A stretch of DNA of 64,000 nucleotides from Branchiostoma floridae (lineage: Eukaryota; Chordata; Leptocardii; Amphioxiformes; Branchiostomatidae). How positions within the stretch are numbered: the stretch's first letter is position 1; each line of letters opens with the position of its first letter. The position numbers and the translations under genes were made by a program. This document shows positions 58,001-62,090 of the stretch, one piece after another. The notes below the pieces were generated by a model. That model did no database searches. It was not told where the DNA came from and saw nothing but the letters and a program-made list of their open reading frames with translations. The stretch spans positions 15,769,367 through 15,833,366 of the forward strand of contig NC_049993.1 of the NCBI RefSeq assembly GCF_000003815.2, read 5' to 3'.

Positions 58001-58984
58001 TTCTTGTTATTCTAAGAAAAGTGCGTCCAGATGACGCGTTGACGCATGCCTGGCTAAAAGCCTGTTAAATCCAATGTTTGTTTTTTAACGAATATTTTGG
58101 GTAGTAATTTGACAGCCGTTATATTATACATTGGTTCCAAACTGCAATATTGTGTGTTGCAAATTGATACCACCATCCTTTGGCTTAATCCCAAGATACC
58201 CTGTTTTAAGAACAACAGATATACAAGTTGCCCCATGGATGAAGGTGAACTAGTGTTACATGTATACTGGTGTGTGGAGTAAGGCTGCTCTCTGTAGTAC
58301 TATCTGGTGAAGTGTGGTTAGTAGGTGCAGTGATCCTTTCCTCTCTTGTGGTGGGTGTTGGTTTCACCTTAAGACTTATAGAACATTGCTGCCTTGATCT
58401 TGGTCACAATTGCAAGAAGGTCTGTCAGTAGGGGTGTGTTGCTGAACTTGGCTTGGGCCGGGCTCTGAAGTGGGGAAATATTAGACTGTCATGGTCACAG
58501 ATTTCTTTCAAAATGTCCTACCTGTTTTGGTCTGTTTTGATATGTAACGATTTTGGTCCGGCATCCCATTGTGACCTCAATAGAGTCTGACAAGCCTATA
58601 GTGCCAGCTGTTTTTAGAGCCCGGCAAGGCCTTGCCTAAAACTTGGGGAAAAAACTGCCCATAAACTAGTGTGGCTACAGTTACAATTGTGACCAAAGTA
58701 TTAAATTTAAATAGTTTTCTGCTAAGTCACAATATTCCCCTATCTGCTCAGAAAACTATGCATTTTCCTGTTTTCTCTACTGTCTTATTTTGATGAAGAG
58801 AAGGTCACTCCTTCATCGATCTCTTAGGTCACATTTCATTTCTTCTCAAAAGAAAAAAATGATATTAATGTGGCCTGACAGGCTTGATGTTGTCATGAAC
58901 CAACGATTGATACAAACATGTTACTCATTCTAGTTCCTCTCTATCCTACAGATGAATTCTTCCAGCAAAGCTGACTACGTGTGA
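22019..58984 (+). CDS. SLC44A1: Choline transporter-like protein 1 (SLC44A1 orthologue), 17 coding exons
   Basis: Seventeen exons join without a frame break (2001 bp, 666 aa plus stop), close to the 657 aa I recall for the vertebrate protein. The family moves choline (and in mammals ethanolamine) across plasma and organelle membranes. Matching landmarks in order: MGCC start; [11 protein letters not shown] before the first membrane span; the large extracellular loop (about 65-200) with paired cysteines; [109 protein letters not shown]. About ten membrane segments are expected. Exon 1 carries six cysteines in 15 residues, suited to palmitoylation. The C terminus ends ADYV, which could be a class III PDZ ligand (inference). 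Start context is A at -3, G at +4. The span includes two assembly gaps, both in introns. Confidence 0.95.
22530..22576. repeat. Near-perfect palindrome
   Basis: Arms of 18 bp starting AACCAAGGAGC are perfectly complementary around one unpaired base; a T-T mismatch and four more paired bases extend it. The left arm and centre recur in degenerate form at about 37338-37362. Confidence 0.9.
22940..23010 (+). repeat. tRNA-like sequence (SINE head?)
   Basis: It contains a consensus B-box arm (CCGGGTTCGATTCCCGG, perfectly paired) but no matching acceptor stem. This fits a tRNA-derived SINE or decayed tRNA. Confidence 0.45.
23075..23157 (-). repeat. Degenerate tRNA-like sequence, UGU anticodon-like
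   Basis: On the minus strand GCCAACA and TGTTGGC form a perfect seven-base acceptor stem around 83 nt. A T-arm-like GGTTTGATCCC and a loop reading TTTGTAA are present. The D-arm region is poor and the T stem has mismatches, so I call it a pseudo-tRNA or SINE part, facing the tRNA-like sequence at 22940. Confidence 0.4.
23372..23573. mobile_element. MITE, CTGTAAAT ends, TA target
   Basis: It starts CTGTAAAT and ends ATTTACAG, flanked by TA on both sides, about 202 bp. Inside are paired stretches such as TTCGCGGT and ACCACGAA. Same family as 27238, 29170 and 60562. No coding capacity. Confidence 0.85.
24564..24930. mobile_element. MITE, PIF/Harbinger-like (TTA duplication)
   Basis: Terminal inverted repeats starting GGCCACACCAATTTAATTTC, 367 bp, with TTA directly repeated at 24561-24563 and 24931-24933. 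A 3-bp TTA duplication and GG..CC ends fit PIF/Harbinger. AT-rich middle. Confidence 0.8.
25263..25335 (+). repeat. tRNA-derived SINE-like sequence
   Basis: TAGCTCAACTGGTAGC is a good tRNA A box; the B-box position is degenerate. No intact cloverleaf. Confidence 0.4.
25679..25758. mobile_element. Possible TTAA-type mini-MITE
   Basis: About 80 bp starting TTAACC and ending GGTTAA, the pattern expected for piggyBac-type ends. The inverted repeat is very short. Confidence 0.3.
27238..27445. mobile_element. MITE, CTGTAAAT family
   Basis: It starts CTGTAAAT and ends ATTTACGG, with TA on both sides, 208 bp. An older, more diverged member. Confidence 0.65.
29170..29370. mobile_element. MITE, CTGTAAAT family
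   Basis: 201 bp, TA on each side, in the opposite orientation to the copy at 23372. Confidence 0.85.
29385..29560. repeat. Dispersed repeat with CTTGCCC..GGGCAA core
   Basis: The run ATCTTGCCGATCA to ATGGACTTGTC recurs at 31278-31430 and about 59625-59690 in this window, so it is an interspersed repeat. No coding part. Confidence 0.7.
30075..30158. mobile_element. Partial CTGTAAAT-family MITE
   Basis: It matches the 3' half of the 23372 copy (TTCGCGATGAAGCAGCCATC to ATTTACAG) and lacks the left end. Confidence 0.65.
30891..31247. mobile_element. MITE with CAGGGCT ends
   Basis: Inverted ends CAGGGCTCAAAATAC and GTATTTCAAGCCCTG, 357 bp, flanked by the direct repeat CTAAAA (30885-30890 and 31248-31253). 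Ends look hAT-like, but a 6-bp duplication is short for hAT. Inside is a perfect 13-bp hairpin at 31172-31206. Confidence 0.75.
31278..31430. repeat. Second copy of the CTTGCCC repeat
   Basis: It shares ATCTTGCCGATCACCGCTTT and GCCAATGGACTTGTCTAACA with the copy at 29385. Confidence 0.7.
31649..31690. repeat. Hairpin with CGCCCTACCCCT arms
   Basis: Twelve perfectly paired bases at the base of the stem and an AT-rich upper stem with a two-base bulge. Confidence 0.8.
32250..32410. mobile_element. Partial GTTCACC-family MITE
   Basis: It shares TTCACCTTTAT, GGGGTAACCTATAT and an internal inverted pair around GTCAACGGAC with the complete copy at 47921. The right terminal repeat is missing. Confidence 0.65.
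32996..33132. mobile_element. GC-rich foldback hairpin element
   Basis: Ends ACAACACGGTGT and ACACCGTGTTGT are complementary and the pairing continues with mismatches to the GC-rich centre; about 137 bp. Probably a small MITE. Confidence 0.65.
33145..34660 (-). mobile_element. 5'-truncated LINE, reverse transcriptase only
   Basis: An open 486-codon stretch (33171-34631) covers the RT domain and C terminus: [59 protein letters not shown] and [10 protein letters not shown]. The endonuclease is absent, so insertion was 5' truncated; the first Met is not a natural start. The element is antisense to SLC44A1 in intron 1. I do not assign a clade. Confidence 0.85.
34696..34760. repeat. Retroelement 3'-end-like repeat
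   Basis: A short TAA repeat followed by a low-copy-style sequence (AAAGTTTATTGCAAATTC) looks like the reverse complement of a retroelement 3' end. Weak evidence. Confidence 0.3.
35171..35251. repeat. Fragment of the TAGGGCTGGG hAT MITE
   Basis: It resembles the reverse complement of 61440-61520 (GGTCCACC, GTCCAACAAGAAAAA, TTTTGTACTGGTAC). Confidence 0.5.
35387..35485 (+). CDS. SLC44A1: SLC44A1 exon 2
   Basis: Residues 16-48: acidic run, [11 protein letters not shown], then the first half of membrane span 1. The acceptor is TTTACAG, the donor GTATGG, phase 0 to 0. Confidence 0.95.
35565..35884. mobile_element. MITE, CAGGCTTTTAGC family, second copy
   Basis: It matches the nested element at 57784 along its length, from CAGCCTTTTAGCTAGG to TGGCTAAAATCCTG. 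Flanks on both sides repeat each other for about 60 bp (near 35508-35564 and 35898-35950). It lies in intron 2. Confidence 0.7.
36101..36249 (+). CDS. SLC44A1: SLC44A1 exon 3
   Basis: Residues 49-97 plus two bases: end of span 1, [14 protein letters not shown] and the start of the extracellular loop. The acceptor is TACCGCAG and the donor GTTAGT, a less common form. Confidence 0.93.
36912..37127 (+). CDS. SLC44A1: SLC44A1 exon 4
   Basis: Residues 98-169: [16 protein letters not shown] and the NSSSS sequon region of the extracellular loop. The acceptor is TCTCCCTAG and the donor GTAGAC. Confidence 0.95.
37456..37610 (+). CDS. SLC44A1: SLC44A1 exon 5
   Basis: Residues 170-221: FLNRCVPKD and an amphipathic stretch leading into the next membrane span. 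The acceptor is AAACACAG and the donor GTAAGT. Confidence 0.95.
37962..38162 (-). mobile_element. Left part of a split hAT-type MITE
   Basis: It matches the reverse complement of the 61426 element from its end to the middle (ATTCAGGTCCAGGTCC, then TTTCACTACAAAG and GTTTGGTGGAGTAT). The remainder resumes at 42833. Confidence 0.75.
38163..39754. repeat. Left arm of the 4.67-kb foldback
   Basis: Inverted copy of 41258-42832. The outer part is GC-rich with a short ORF (38280-38465) followed by GTAAGT; the inner part is AT-rich. Confidence 0.9.
39941..40040. other. Assembly gap (100 N)
   Basis: A run of exactly 100 N inside the foldback centre; true length unknown. Confidence 1.
41258..42832. 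repeat. Right arm of the 4.67-kb foldback
   Basis: Inverted copy of the left arm with only a handful of differences noticed. TGACGTCA at about 42351 is kept in both arms. Confidence 0.9.
42833..43111 (-). mobile_element. Right part of the split hAT-type MITE
   Basis: It continues the alignment to the 61426 element (GGTAGAAATGACTATAAACT, then GTCCAACAAGAAAAAG and TTTTGTACCAGTGC). Confidence 0.75.
43330..43419 (+). CDS. SLC44A1: SLC44A1 exon 6
   Basis: Residues 222-251: hydrophobic, with [10 protein letters not shown]. The acceptor is TGTTTACAG and the donor GTAAGA, phase 1 to 1. It lies 116 bp before the second assembly gap. Confidence 0.95.
43536..43635. other. Assembly gap (100 N)
   Basis: A run of exactly 100 N in SLC44A1 intron 6. 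ORFs drawn across it are not real. Confidence 1.
43821..43960 (+). CDS. SLC44A1: SLC44A1 exon 7
   Basis: Residues 252-298: [10 protein letters not shown], a charged loop and the next hydrophobic span. The acceptor is TTTCTGCAG and the donor GTATGT. Confidence 0.95.
44561..44747 (+). CDS. SLC44A1: SLC44A1 exon 8
   Basis: Residues 299-360: [19 protein letters not shown] and two membrane segments. The acceptor is TTTTTCCCAG and the donor GTAAGG. Its 3' end is copied twice in the following intron. Confidence 0.95.
44702..45150 (+). repeat. Triplicated exon 8 3' end with donor
   Basis: The last 46 bases of exon 8, its donor and about 100 bases of intron recur from about 44885 and 45033 with increasing divergence. 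Copy 2 has GTGAGG at the donor place; copy 3 has a changed core. Confidence 0.85.
45168..46709. mobile_element. 1.54-kb foldback element, TTAA target (Kolobok/T2-like)
   Basis: Arms of about 670 bp (to about 45835 and from about 46050) face each other around a roughly 0.2-kb loop. TTAA flanks both ends (45164-45167, 46710-46713), and the junctions read TTAAAGGAC and TTAAAGGAA, like the TTAAAGGRR ends I recall for Xenopus T2 MITEs (Kolobok group). The arms are CpG-rich with TGACGTCA-type sites and a short conserved ORF (45550-45774; 46322-45984 in the other arm). No transposase. Confidence 0.8.
46880..46970. repeat. SINE-like repeat fragment
   Basis: AAGTGCCATTGCCAAGAGCACAA resembles a stretch at 63327-63350, suggesting an interspersed repeat. 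Confidence 0.4.
47046..47214 (+). CDS. SLC44A1: SLC44A1 exon 9
   Basis: Residues 361-416: [19 protein letters not shown] and [13 protein letters not shown]. The acceptor is TGTTTACAG and the donor GTGGGG. Confidence 0.95.
47702..47842 (+). CDS. SLC44A1: SLC44A1 exon 10
   Basis: Residues 417-463: [30 protein letters not shown]. The donor GTAAGT follows AA. The last 30 bases and the donor are repeated 45 bp downstream. Confidence 0.95.
47813..47890 (+). repeat. Tandem copy of exon 10 3' end with donor
   Basis: The segment CCCAGACTTATTCTCACC through the donor occurs twice with a 45-bp period; the second donor reads GTGAGT. Confidence 0.95.
47921..48125. mobile_element. MITE, GTTCACC ends, TA target
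   Basis: Inverted ends GTTCACCTTTATTC and GAATAAAGGTGAAC, flanked by TA (inside CTAG), with an inner inverted pair around the GGACGG motif. 205 bp, in intron 10. Confidence 0.85.
48150..48400. repeat. Degenerate ACA/CACA-rich repeat
   Basis: A long impure run of CA- and TACA-type short repeats with no unit longer than a few bases. Confidence 0.6.
48540..52750 (-). mobile_element. LINE with intact endonuclease/RT ORF
   Basis: A minus-strand non-LTR element in intron 10, antisense to SLC44A1. It has a GC-rich 5' part (52058 to about 52750), one long ORF and a 3' part ending in a GT-rich tail near 48540. Ends are approximate; no clear target duplication was found. A short copy of the same 3' end is at about 53605-53650. 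Confidence 0.85.
48839..52057 (-). CDS. LINE endonuclease/reverse transcriptase, 1072 aa
   Basis: One unbroken ORF. The N terminus is an apurinic-type endonuclease (LACWNIRTM near residue 6, [37 protein letters not shown]). The middle is the RT ([58 protein letters not shown], catalytic [20 protein letters not shown]). The C terminus ends with a zinc-finger-like [19 protein letters not shown]. All catalytic motifs are present, so the copy could be recent and active. Clade not assigned. Confidence 0.93.
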   Translation of the reverse strand: MNGLRLACWNIRTMLDSAVSNRPQRRSALVANELSRLNIDIAALSEVRFPDLGSLKEQGAGYTLYWSGKPQSERRLSGVGFMIENTLASKLENLPTGHSDRIISMRLPLRKDQYATLFSVYAPTLQADPADKDKFYSDLRTLVRNAPANDKVIILGDFNARVGRDSEAWKGVLGKHGVGNCNDNGRLLLETCAELQLTITNTIFQQKNRFKTTWMHPRSRHWHLIDYILVRQRDLRDVLHTRVMPSAECHTDHRLVRCKLKLHFKPKPKRGGPPRKKLQIDRLKSAAVRADLQVNLNSKLEGLDCPTDSCPETLWAQLKTAVLQSSEEVLGFTSRKNKDWFDENDQEIQQLLAKKRSAHQAHLAQPSCPAKKAAFRSSCSDLQRKLRIMQNQWWVNLAEKTQLCADTGDYRGFYEALKAVYGPSHQVTSPLRSADGKDLLTDKTSILNRWAEHFQNLFSIDRSVNDSALQRIPQQPMLEQLDLVPTLEEVKTATEQQKSGKAAGVDAIPPEIWKHGGAALHITLHKLFVLCWEQGKLPQDLRDAVIITLYKNKGEKSDCSNYRGITLLSIAGKILARILLNRLVPAVAERHLPESQCGFRANRGTTDMVFVLRQLQEKCREQNKGLYVTFVDLTKAFDTVSRKGLWQILERLGCPPKFLSMVIQLHESQRGQVRSRNDLSESFPITNGVKQGCVLAPTLFTIFFSVMLQQATEDLGDEDGIYIRYRMDGSLFNLRRLQAHTKTLEQLIRELLFADDAALVTHTETAMQRVTSCFAEAVRLFGLEISLKKTEVLHQPAPQEIYHPPRIMIDESELKPVHQFTYLGSTISSDARIDKEVDNRLAKANSAFGRLYSRVWNNKHLKKATKVSVYRAVVLTTLLYGSESWVTYRHHLRLLERFHQRCLRSILNIHWSDYITNVEVLEQGEIPSIEATLMKTQLRWAGHVSRMEDHRLPKIVLYGELSTGYHHRGAPKKRFKDSLKKSLASCHIDLHQWPALAAEREAWRHTVNQSVSTFEKNRKAALVEKRSRRKTRKVTAPTTDPALTCSRCGRVCLSRIGLISHQRACNRRGKQP
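52807..52922 (+). CDS. SLC44A1: SLC44A1 exon 11
   Basis: Residues 464-502: [11 protein letters not shown] and the Cys-rich [19 protein letters not shown]. The acceptor is AATTCCAG and the donor GTAAGG. Confidence 0.95.
53391..53428 (+). CDS. SLC44A1: SLC44A1 exon 12 (38 bp)
   Basis: A very short exon for [13 protein letters not shown], matching a conserved TxFCTxA segment of the family. The acceptor is CTACCCAG and the donor GTGAGT; phases fit both neighbours. Confidence 0.9.
53605..53650 (-). repeat. Short LINE 3'-end fragment
   Basis: CACTATCCAGTTTATCGTC resembles the 3' terminus of the LINE at 48545 (CACTATCCGGTTTAGCGTC). Confidence 0.45.
53889..54017 (+). CDS. SLC44A1: SLC44A1 exon 13
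   Basis: Residues 516-558: [20 protein letters not shown] and a membrane span. The acceptor is TTTGACAG and the donor GTACGT. Confidence 0.95.
54166..54605. repeat. GGAT-rich minisatellite
   Basis: About 440 bp of impure GGAT/GGATGA repeats in intron 13. ORFs on both strands here are translations of the repeat. Confidence 0.9.
55473..55565 (+). CDS. SLC44A1: SLC44A1 exon 14
   Basis: Residues 559-589: [20 protein letters not shown] then LSVYE. The donor is GTCAGG, a weak form, and its sequence is repeated at about 55908. Confidence 0.95.
55690..55830. repeat. Repeat patch in intron 14
   Basis: Contains AACCTGGTTGTGCACAAGAA, echoing ACACAACCAGGTTAAA at 55638 in inverted form; possibly a small foldback repeat. 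Confidence 0.4.
55908..55975 (+). repeat. Copy of exon 14 3' end with donor
   Basis: CACTGCTTCCTCTCGGTGTA and the following donor GTCAGGAGAT plus TTGTTTTG repeat the end of exon 14 (55542-55590), about 366 bp downstream. Confidence 0.9.
56565..56660 (+). CDS. SLC44A1: SLC44A1 exon 15
   Basis: Residues 590-621: [13 protein letters not shown] and [16 protein letters not shown]. The acceptor is TTTTGTAG and the donor GTAAGT. Confidence 0.95.
57099..57203 (+). CDS. SLC44A1: SLC44A1 exon 16
   Basis: Residues 622-656: [14 protein letters not shown] then a Lys-rich and Ala/Asn-rich cytoplasmic tail ending HVELKET. The acceptor is CTTATCAG and the donor GTAACA. Confidence 0.92.
57747..58250. mobile_element. 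GTTCACC-family MITE carrying a nested MITE
   Basis: Outer ends GTTCACCTTTATCC and GAAGGTGAAC flanked by TA match the element at 47921; the left part is interrupted after about 37 bp by the insertion at 57784. Confidence 0.75.
57784..58064. mobile_element. Nested hAT-like MITE, CAGGCTTTTAGC ends
   Basis: Inverted ends CAGGCTTTTAGCTAGG and CCTGGCTAAAAGCCTG, 281 bp. Flanks TTATATCC (57776-57783) and TTAAATCC (58065-58072) look like an 8-bp duplication with one change, as in hAT elements. Confidence 0.8.
58952..58984 (+). CDS. SLC44A1: SLC44A1 exon 17 and stop
   Basis: It encodes [10 protein letters not shown] then TGA. The acceptor CTATCCTACAG is strong and the phase fits. This terminal exon is short, and alternative C termini are known in vertebrate SLC44A1. 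Confidence 0.82.
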   Translation: MNSSSKADYV

Positions 58985-59624
58985 ATAGTGCAGCAGAACT
59001 TCACAACAGACTTCTAGCAGTAACTGCACTCTTCACTCTTCCGTTGACAAGAATCCAACTTGCAGTTAATGATGACAGAAATCAGTAGAAGTAGAGCCAT
59101 CGTAGTTTTTAGTTGTCAAAAACTGATGTTTTTAAGTGTGATTAAAAAAAGCCTTTTTTAACGTAAAAGTATCCCGGCCTGCGTTTTTATGCTGCATTGA
59201 TGCTGGATATATTTTTGTATCGTTTTACTTTTAGAAAGATGTAAAGCTAGACGAATGTACAATTGGAGCTGTTGGTGGTAGAAGAAATATTTGCTGACGG
59301 AGTAGTTTTTTCTGTTTTAGAATAGTAAAACTGGGTTGGACAATGTTTTTTTAAATTCCTTGGCCCAATCAGGCAGGGTACAAAGTCATTTCAATTTGCC
59401 AGAACCATATCTTCACTGGCCAAAAATATGAATATACATTTTGTAACTGCAGCAAGGAAATCTTATTTTCACTTTCATTAAAAAAAGAAATGTTGATTCA
59501 AAGCATGAAAGAATGTTTAATACAAGATTGTGCATGCCACTGGGATTGCGATTTATTCATGCTAGTATGCATATCGACACAAACATTGAATCGCACTAGA
59601 CCAATCTGGTACAGGATGACATGC

Positions 59625-59690
59625 ACTTGCCCAATCAGCACTTGCACTTGCCCTGGACAGTTCGGCCAATGGACTTGTCCACCCCTAATC
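59625..59690. repeat. Third copy of the CTTGCCC repeat
   Basis: CACTTGCCCTGGACAG and GCCAATGGACTTGTCC match the copies at 29385 and 31278. Confidence 0.6.
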
Positions 59691-59787
59691 ATGTTTGAAA
59701 TGTAGGAATTGATAAATATTATGTTCTTTAAATTTGCTGCTAGTTATATTATAGGAAAAGAGCATGCCATATAAGGGACTTCTTTAA

Positions 59788-59859
59788 CCTCATCCCTCCC
59801 AAGTCCGCCTTCAGGGACCAGTTTTGTACTGGTTAAGGGGTTTATTGGTTGGGAGAAGG
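59788..59859. mobile_element. 72-bp MITE with TTAA target (piggyBac-like)
   Basis: TTAA on both sides (59784-59787, 59860-59863), ends CCTCATCCCTCCCAA and TTGGGAGAAGG. TTAA plus CC..GG ends fit piggyBac-type MITEs. Confidence 0.6.
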
Positions 59860-60561
59860 TTAATTGTTATCACATTACATGTATGTCAATGTTAAGTTCA
59901 ACCTCACACCTTTAGGATATGTAAATACCTGCTCATTGTTATGATGCCATCTATATTTGCCAGTGGAAAATGTCTGCTTGAGCCATATTCATGTAAAGCT
60001 ATATACGAGAAAGTATTCTTAAAATAGGAAATAAGATTTCTAAGGCCTAGCAAAAAATGTTGTGTTGCTGGTTACAGTTAAAAAAATAGTTGTAAGGTAG
60101 GGATTCGCCTTTTTCTTCTTTCCTTCATGTCTTTTCTTTCAGATTTAAGCCAAATGGTTCAACAAATAACATTCAGCCATTTAAAACTGAGCGACATAAG
60201 GCGCTGGTATTATCAGCATTGAATTGTAATCATACAGAGTAGTCATACAAGCAAAGTATGTTTACTACATAAGACCTGAAGTGCTGTGTTAAATGCACTT
60301 TCTTAAATCAACTATTCAAATTCCTTGAATAGAGTGTAAGATACCGCGAGTTTTTAAATTTCATTACTCAGATTTTTTTTTTTAATTATGGCGGGCCTTA
60401 CCAGTTGCCAACCAAAAACAAGGGCTTGAGTAGGCAGGGTTTTGCTAGGGTTGGTCTTGTAGCTAGAAACGCAACATTTTTTCCTAGTCTTTAGGCCTTG
60501 GTACTGTACAATGTATAAAGCTTTAGGGTTGTTAAGTCAGTGTTGTAGCACTAGAACAATA

Positions 60562-60735
60562 CTGTAAATTCGTAAAGTTTGCAGTGGTTTTATGTGCGCG
60601 TCTTTTGGCACAGTGCATCAACAGTACATGTTAATGTGACTGCAGCACTATCGCGAATTTAAAACCCACGCGAAAACTTCATTTTCTCCCTAAACCAAAA
60701 TAAAATCACGGGGATCTTAAATACAAAAGTACCTA
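60562..60735. mobile_element. Diverged CTGTAAAT-family MITE
   Basis: It begins TA then CTGTAAAT and shares the internal ACTATCGCGAATTTAAAACC stretch with the family; the right end is degraded. Confidence 0.6.
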
Positions 60736-61425
60736 TAGTTGAATATTTGTAGTCTTTGTGAATGATGACACCAGCTTTATACCAAACTTTTGGACACTCT
60801 AAATGATGAGCGTAAAGAAATGTTGTTATGGACCTACAATGTTTGTACAATGTAAGCCTAAGGCAGCTATGTTTCAATATCAGTAGTATAGCATGTATAT
60901 AATGTCTAGACATTTTAGGTGGTGTAGTATATGATGATATTATGTAGCTTTTGTGTATAGATGTCATGAAGTTGTGCGCATTGTGACTGTATTGTGGGTA
61001 CATTCCAGTTGCAATTTCCTTTCCGCTATGATCGTGTTACCATAAAGAGCAATGCTTCTATCAATTGCGCTGATATTCGTCTTGTAAGTGGCAGTCACAT
61101 TTTGAAATGGTTGTTTTCTATTGAAACAGTCATCACCATTTTACGCATATTAGCACACTTTGTCTATACTGTGATGTTTTGTGGCATACTTTATAAGAAG
61201 TTAGGCTTTTCGACTCAGGATCAAACCCGAAGCGGTATTCTTTTTTTACATTTTTATTTTATTTTTTTATTTTATCACGCTTTTGTTTTACATCTGTCAA
61301 TGAGATATTGCTTTATTTCTTTTCATCCTTTCAGTCCACCCAAAAAGTCACGAAACACTCAGATGGTATGGACCGGTCAGCAATATGGCCAAGATCATTT
61401 CAAACCATTTCAAAATGGTAACAAC

Positions 61426-61858
61426 TAGGGCTGGGTATCGGTACAGCGTACCGGTACAAAACCGGTTTTTCTTATTGGACCGGTCCAGAAAAACCGGACC
61501 TGAAAAAATTAGGTGGACCGGATGTTGGACCGATTAGAAAATTAACATATTATTTGATCAGGCATACACACGTTTTGGCGCTTGCAGTTGGAAGAAAATG
61601 ACAAGAGTGAAGTAGAGTAGAGTTTATAGTAATTTCTACCAAGGTTTACAGTCAATCGTACAGGTGCAGTTAGCGTTGTAGGATTTTAAAACGCCAGTGT
61701 AAGTCTAATACTCCACCAAACAGATTTCTTTGTAGTGAAATGGACCGTTGGTATGAGTCATACTGAATCAGGTCCAGGTTCAGGTCCGGACCTGGACCTG
61801 ATTCTCTGGACCTGAACCGGACCTGGACCTGAATTTTCTGTACCGGTACCCAGCCCTA
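61426..61858. mobile_element. hAT MITE, TAGGGCTGGG ends, 8-bp duplication
   Basis: Inverted ends TAGGGCTGGGTATCGGTAC and GTACCGGTACCCAGCCCTA, 433 bp, with a perfect 8-bp duplication GTAACAAC at 61418-61425 and 61859-61866. Rich in GGTCC/GGACC pairs. It is the intact reference for the split copy in intron 5. Confidence 0.92.
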
Positions 61859-62069
61859 GTAACAACCGTATACGAGACAAACACGCATTGACTGCTGATG
61901 GTGATGAGCATGGTGGCAGCTTGTAGCTCAACACGCAAGTTGTGGAAAAAGTCTCAATGAGAACTGGTTTGACTGAACTTAAGTTTGCCAGCAGAAGCAT
62001 TGTTATACACTAGCAACAATAAGAGATGAAGTAACTGCTTGTGCAACAATAGAAGCCTGAGATATACCA

Positions 62070-62075
62070 AATAAA
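62070..62075 (+). terminator. Candidate polyadenylation signal
   Basis: AATAAA with GT- and T-rich sequence 20-45 bases downstream. Whether it is used is unknown. Confidence 0.35.
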
Positions 62076-62090
62076 CAGTCTTGTCAACAA

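Larger units (their letters stand above)
58985..62090 (+). other. SLC44A1: Probable 3'UTR of SLC44A1
   Basis: No further coding exon is recognisable downstream. An AATAAA signal at 62070 followed by T/GT-rich sequence could end the transcript, giving a long 3'UTR that contains several MITEs. Shorter ends are possible. Confidence 0.4.

Noticed and set aside
60994-61428. 144-codon hydrophobic plus-strand ORF
   Set aside because: No family resemblance; its end runs into the flank of a MITE and it lies in the probable 3'UTR.
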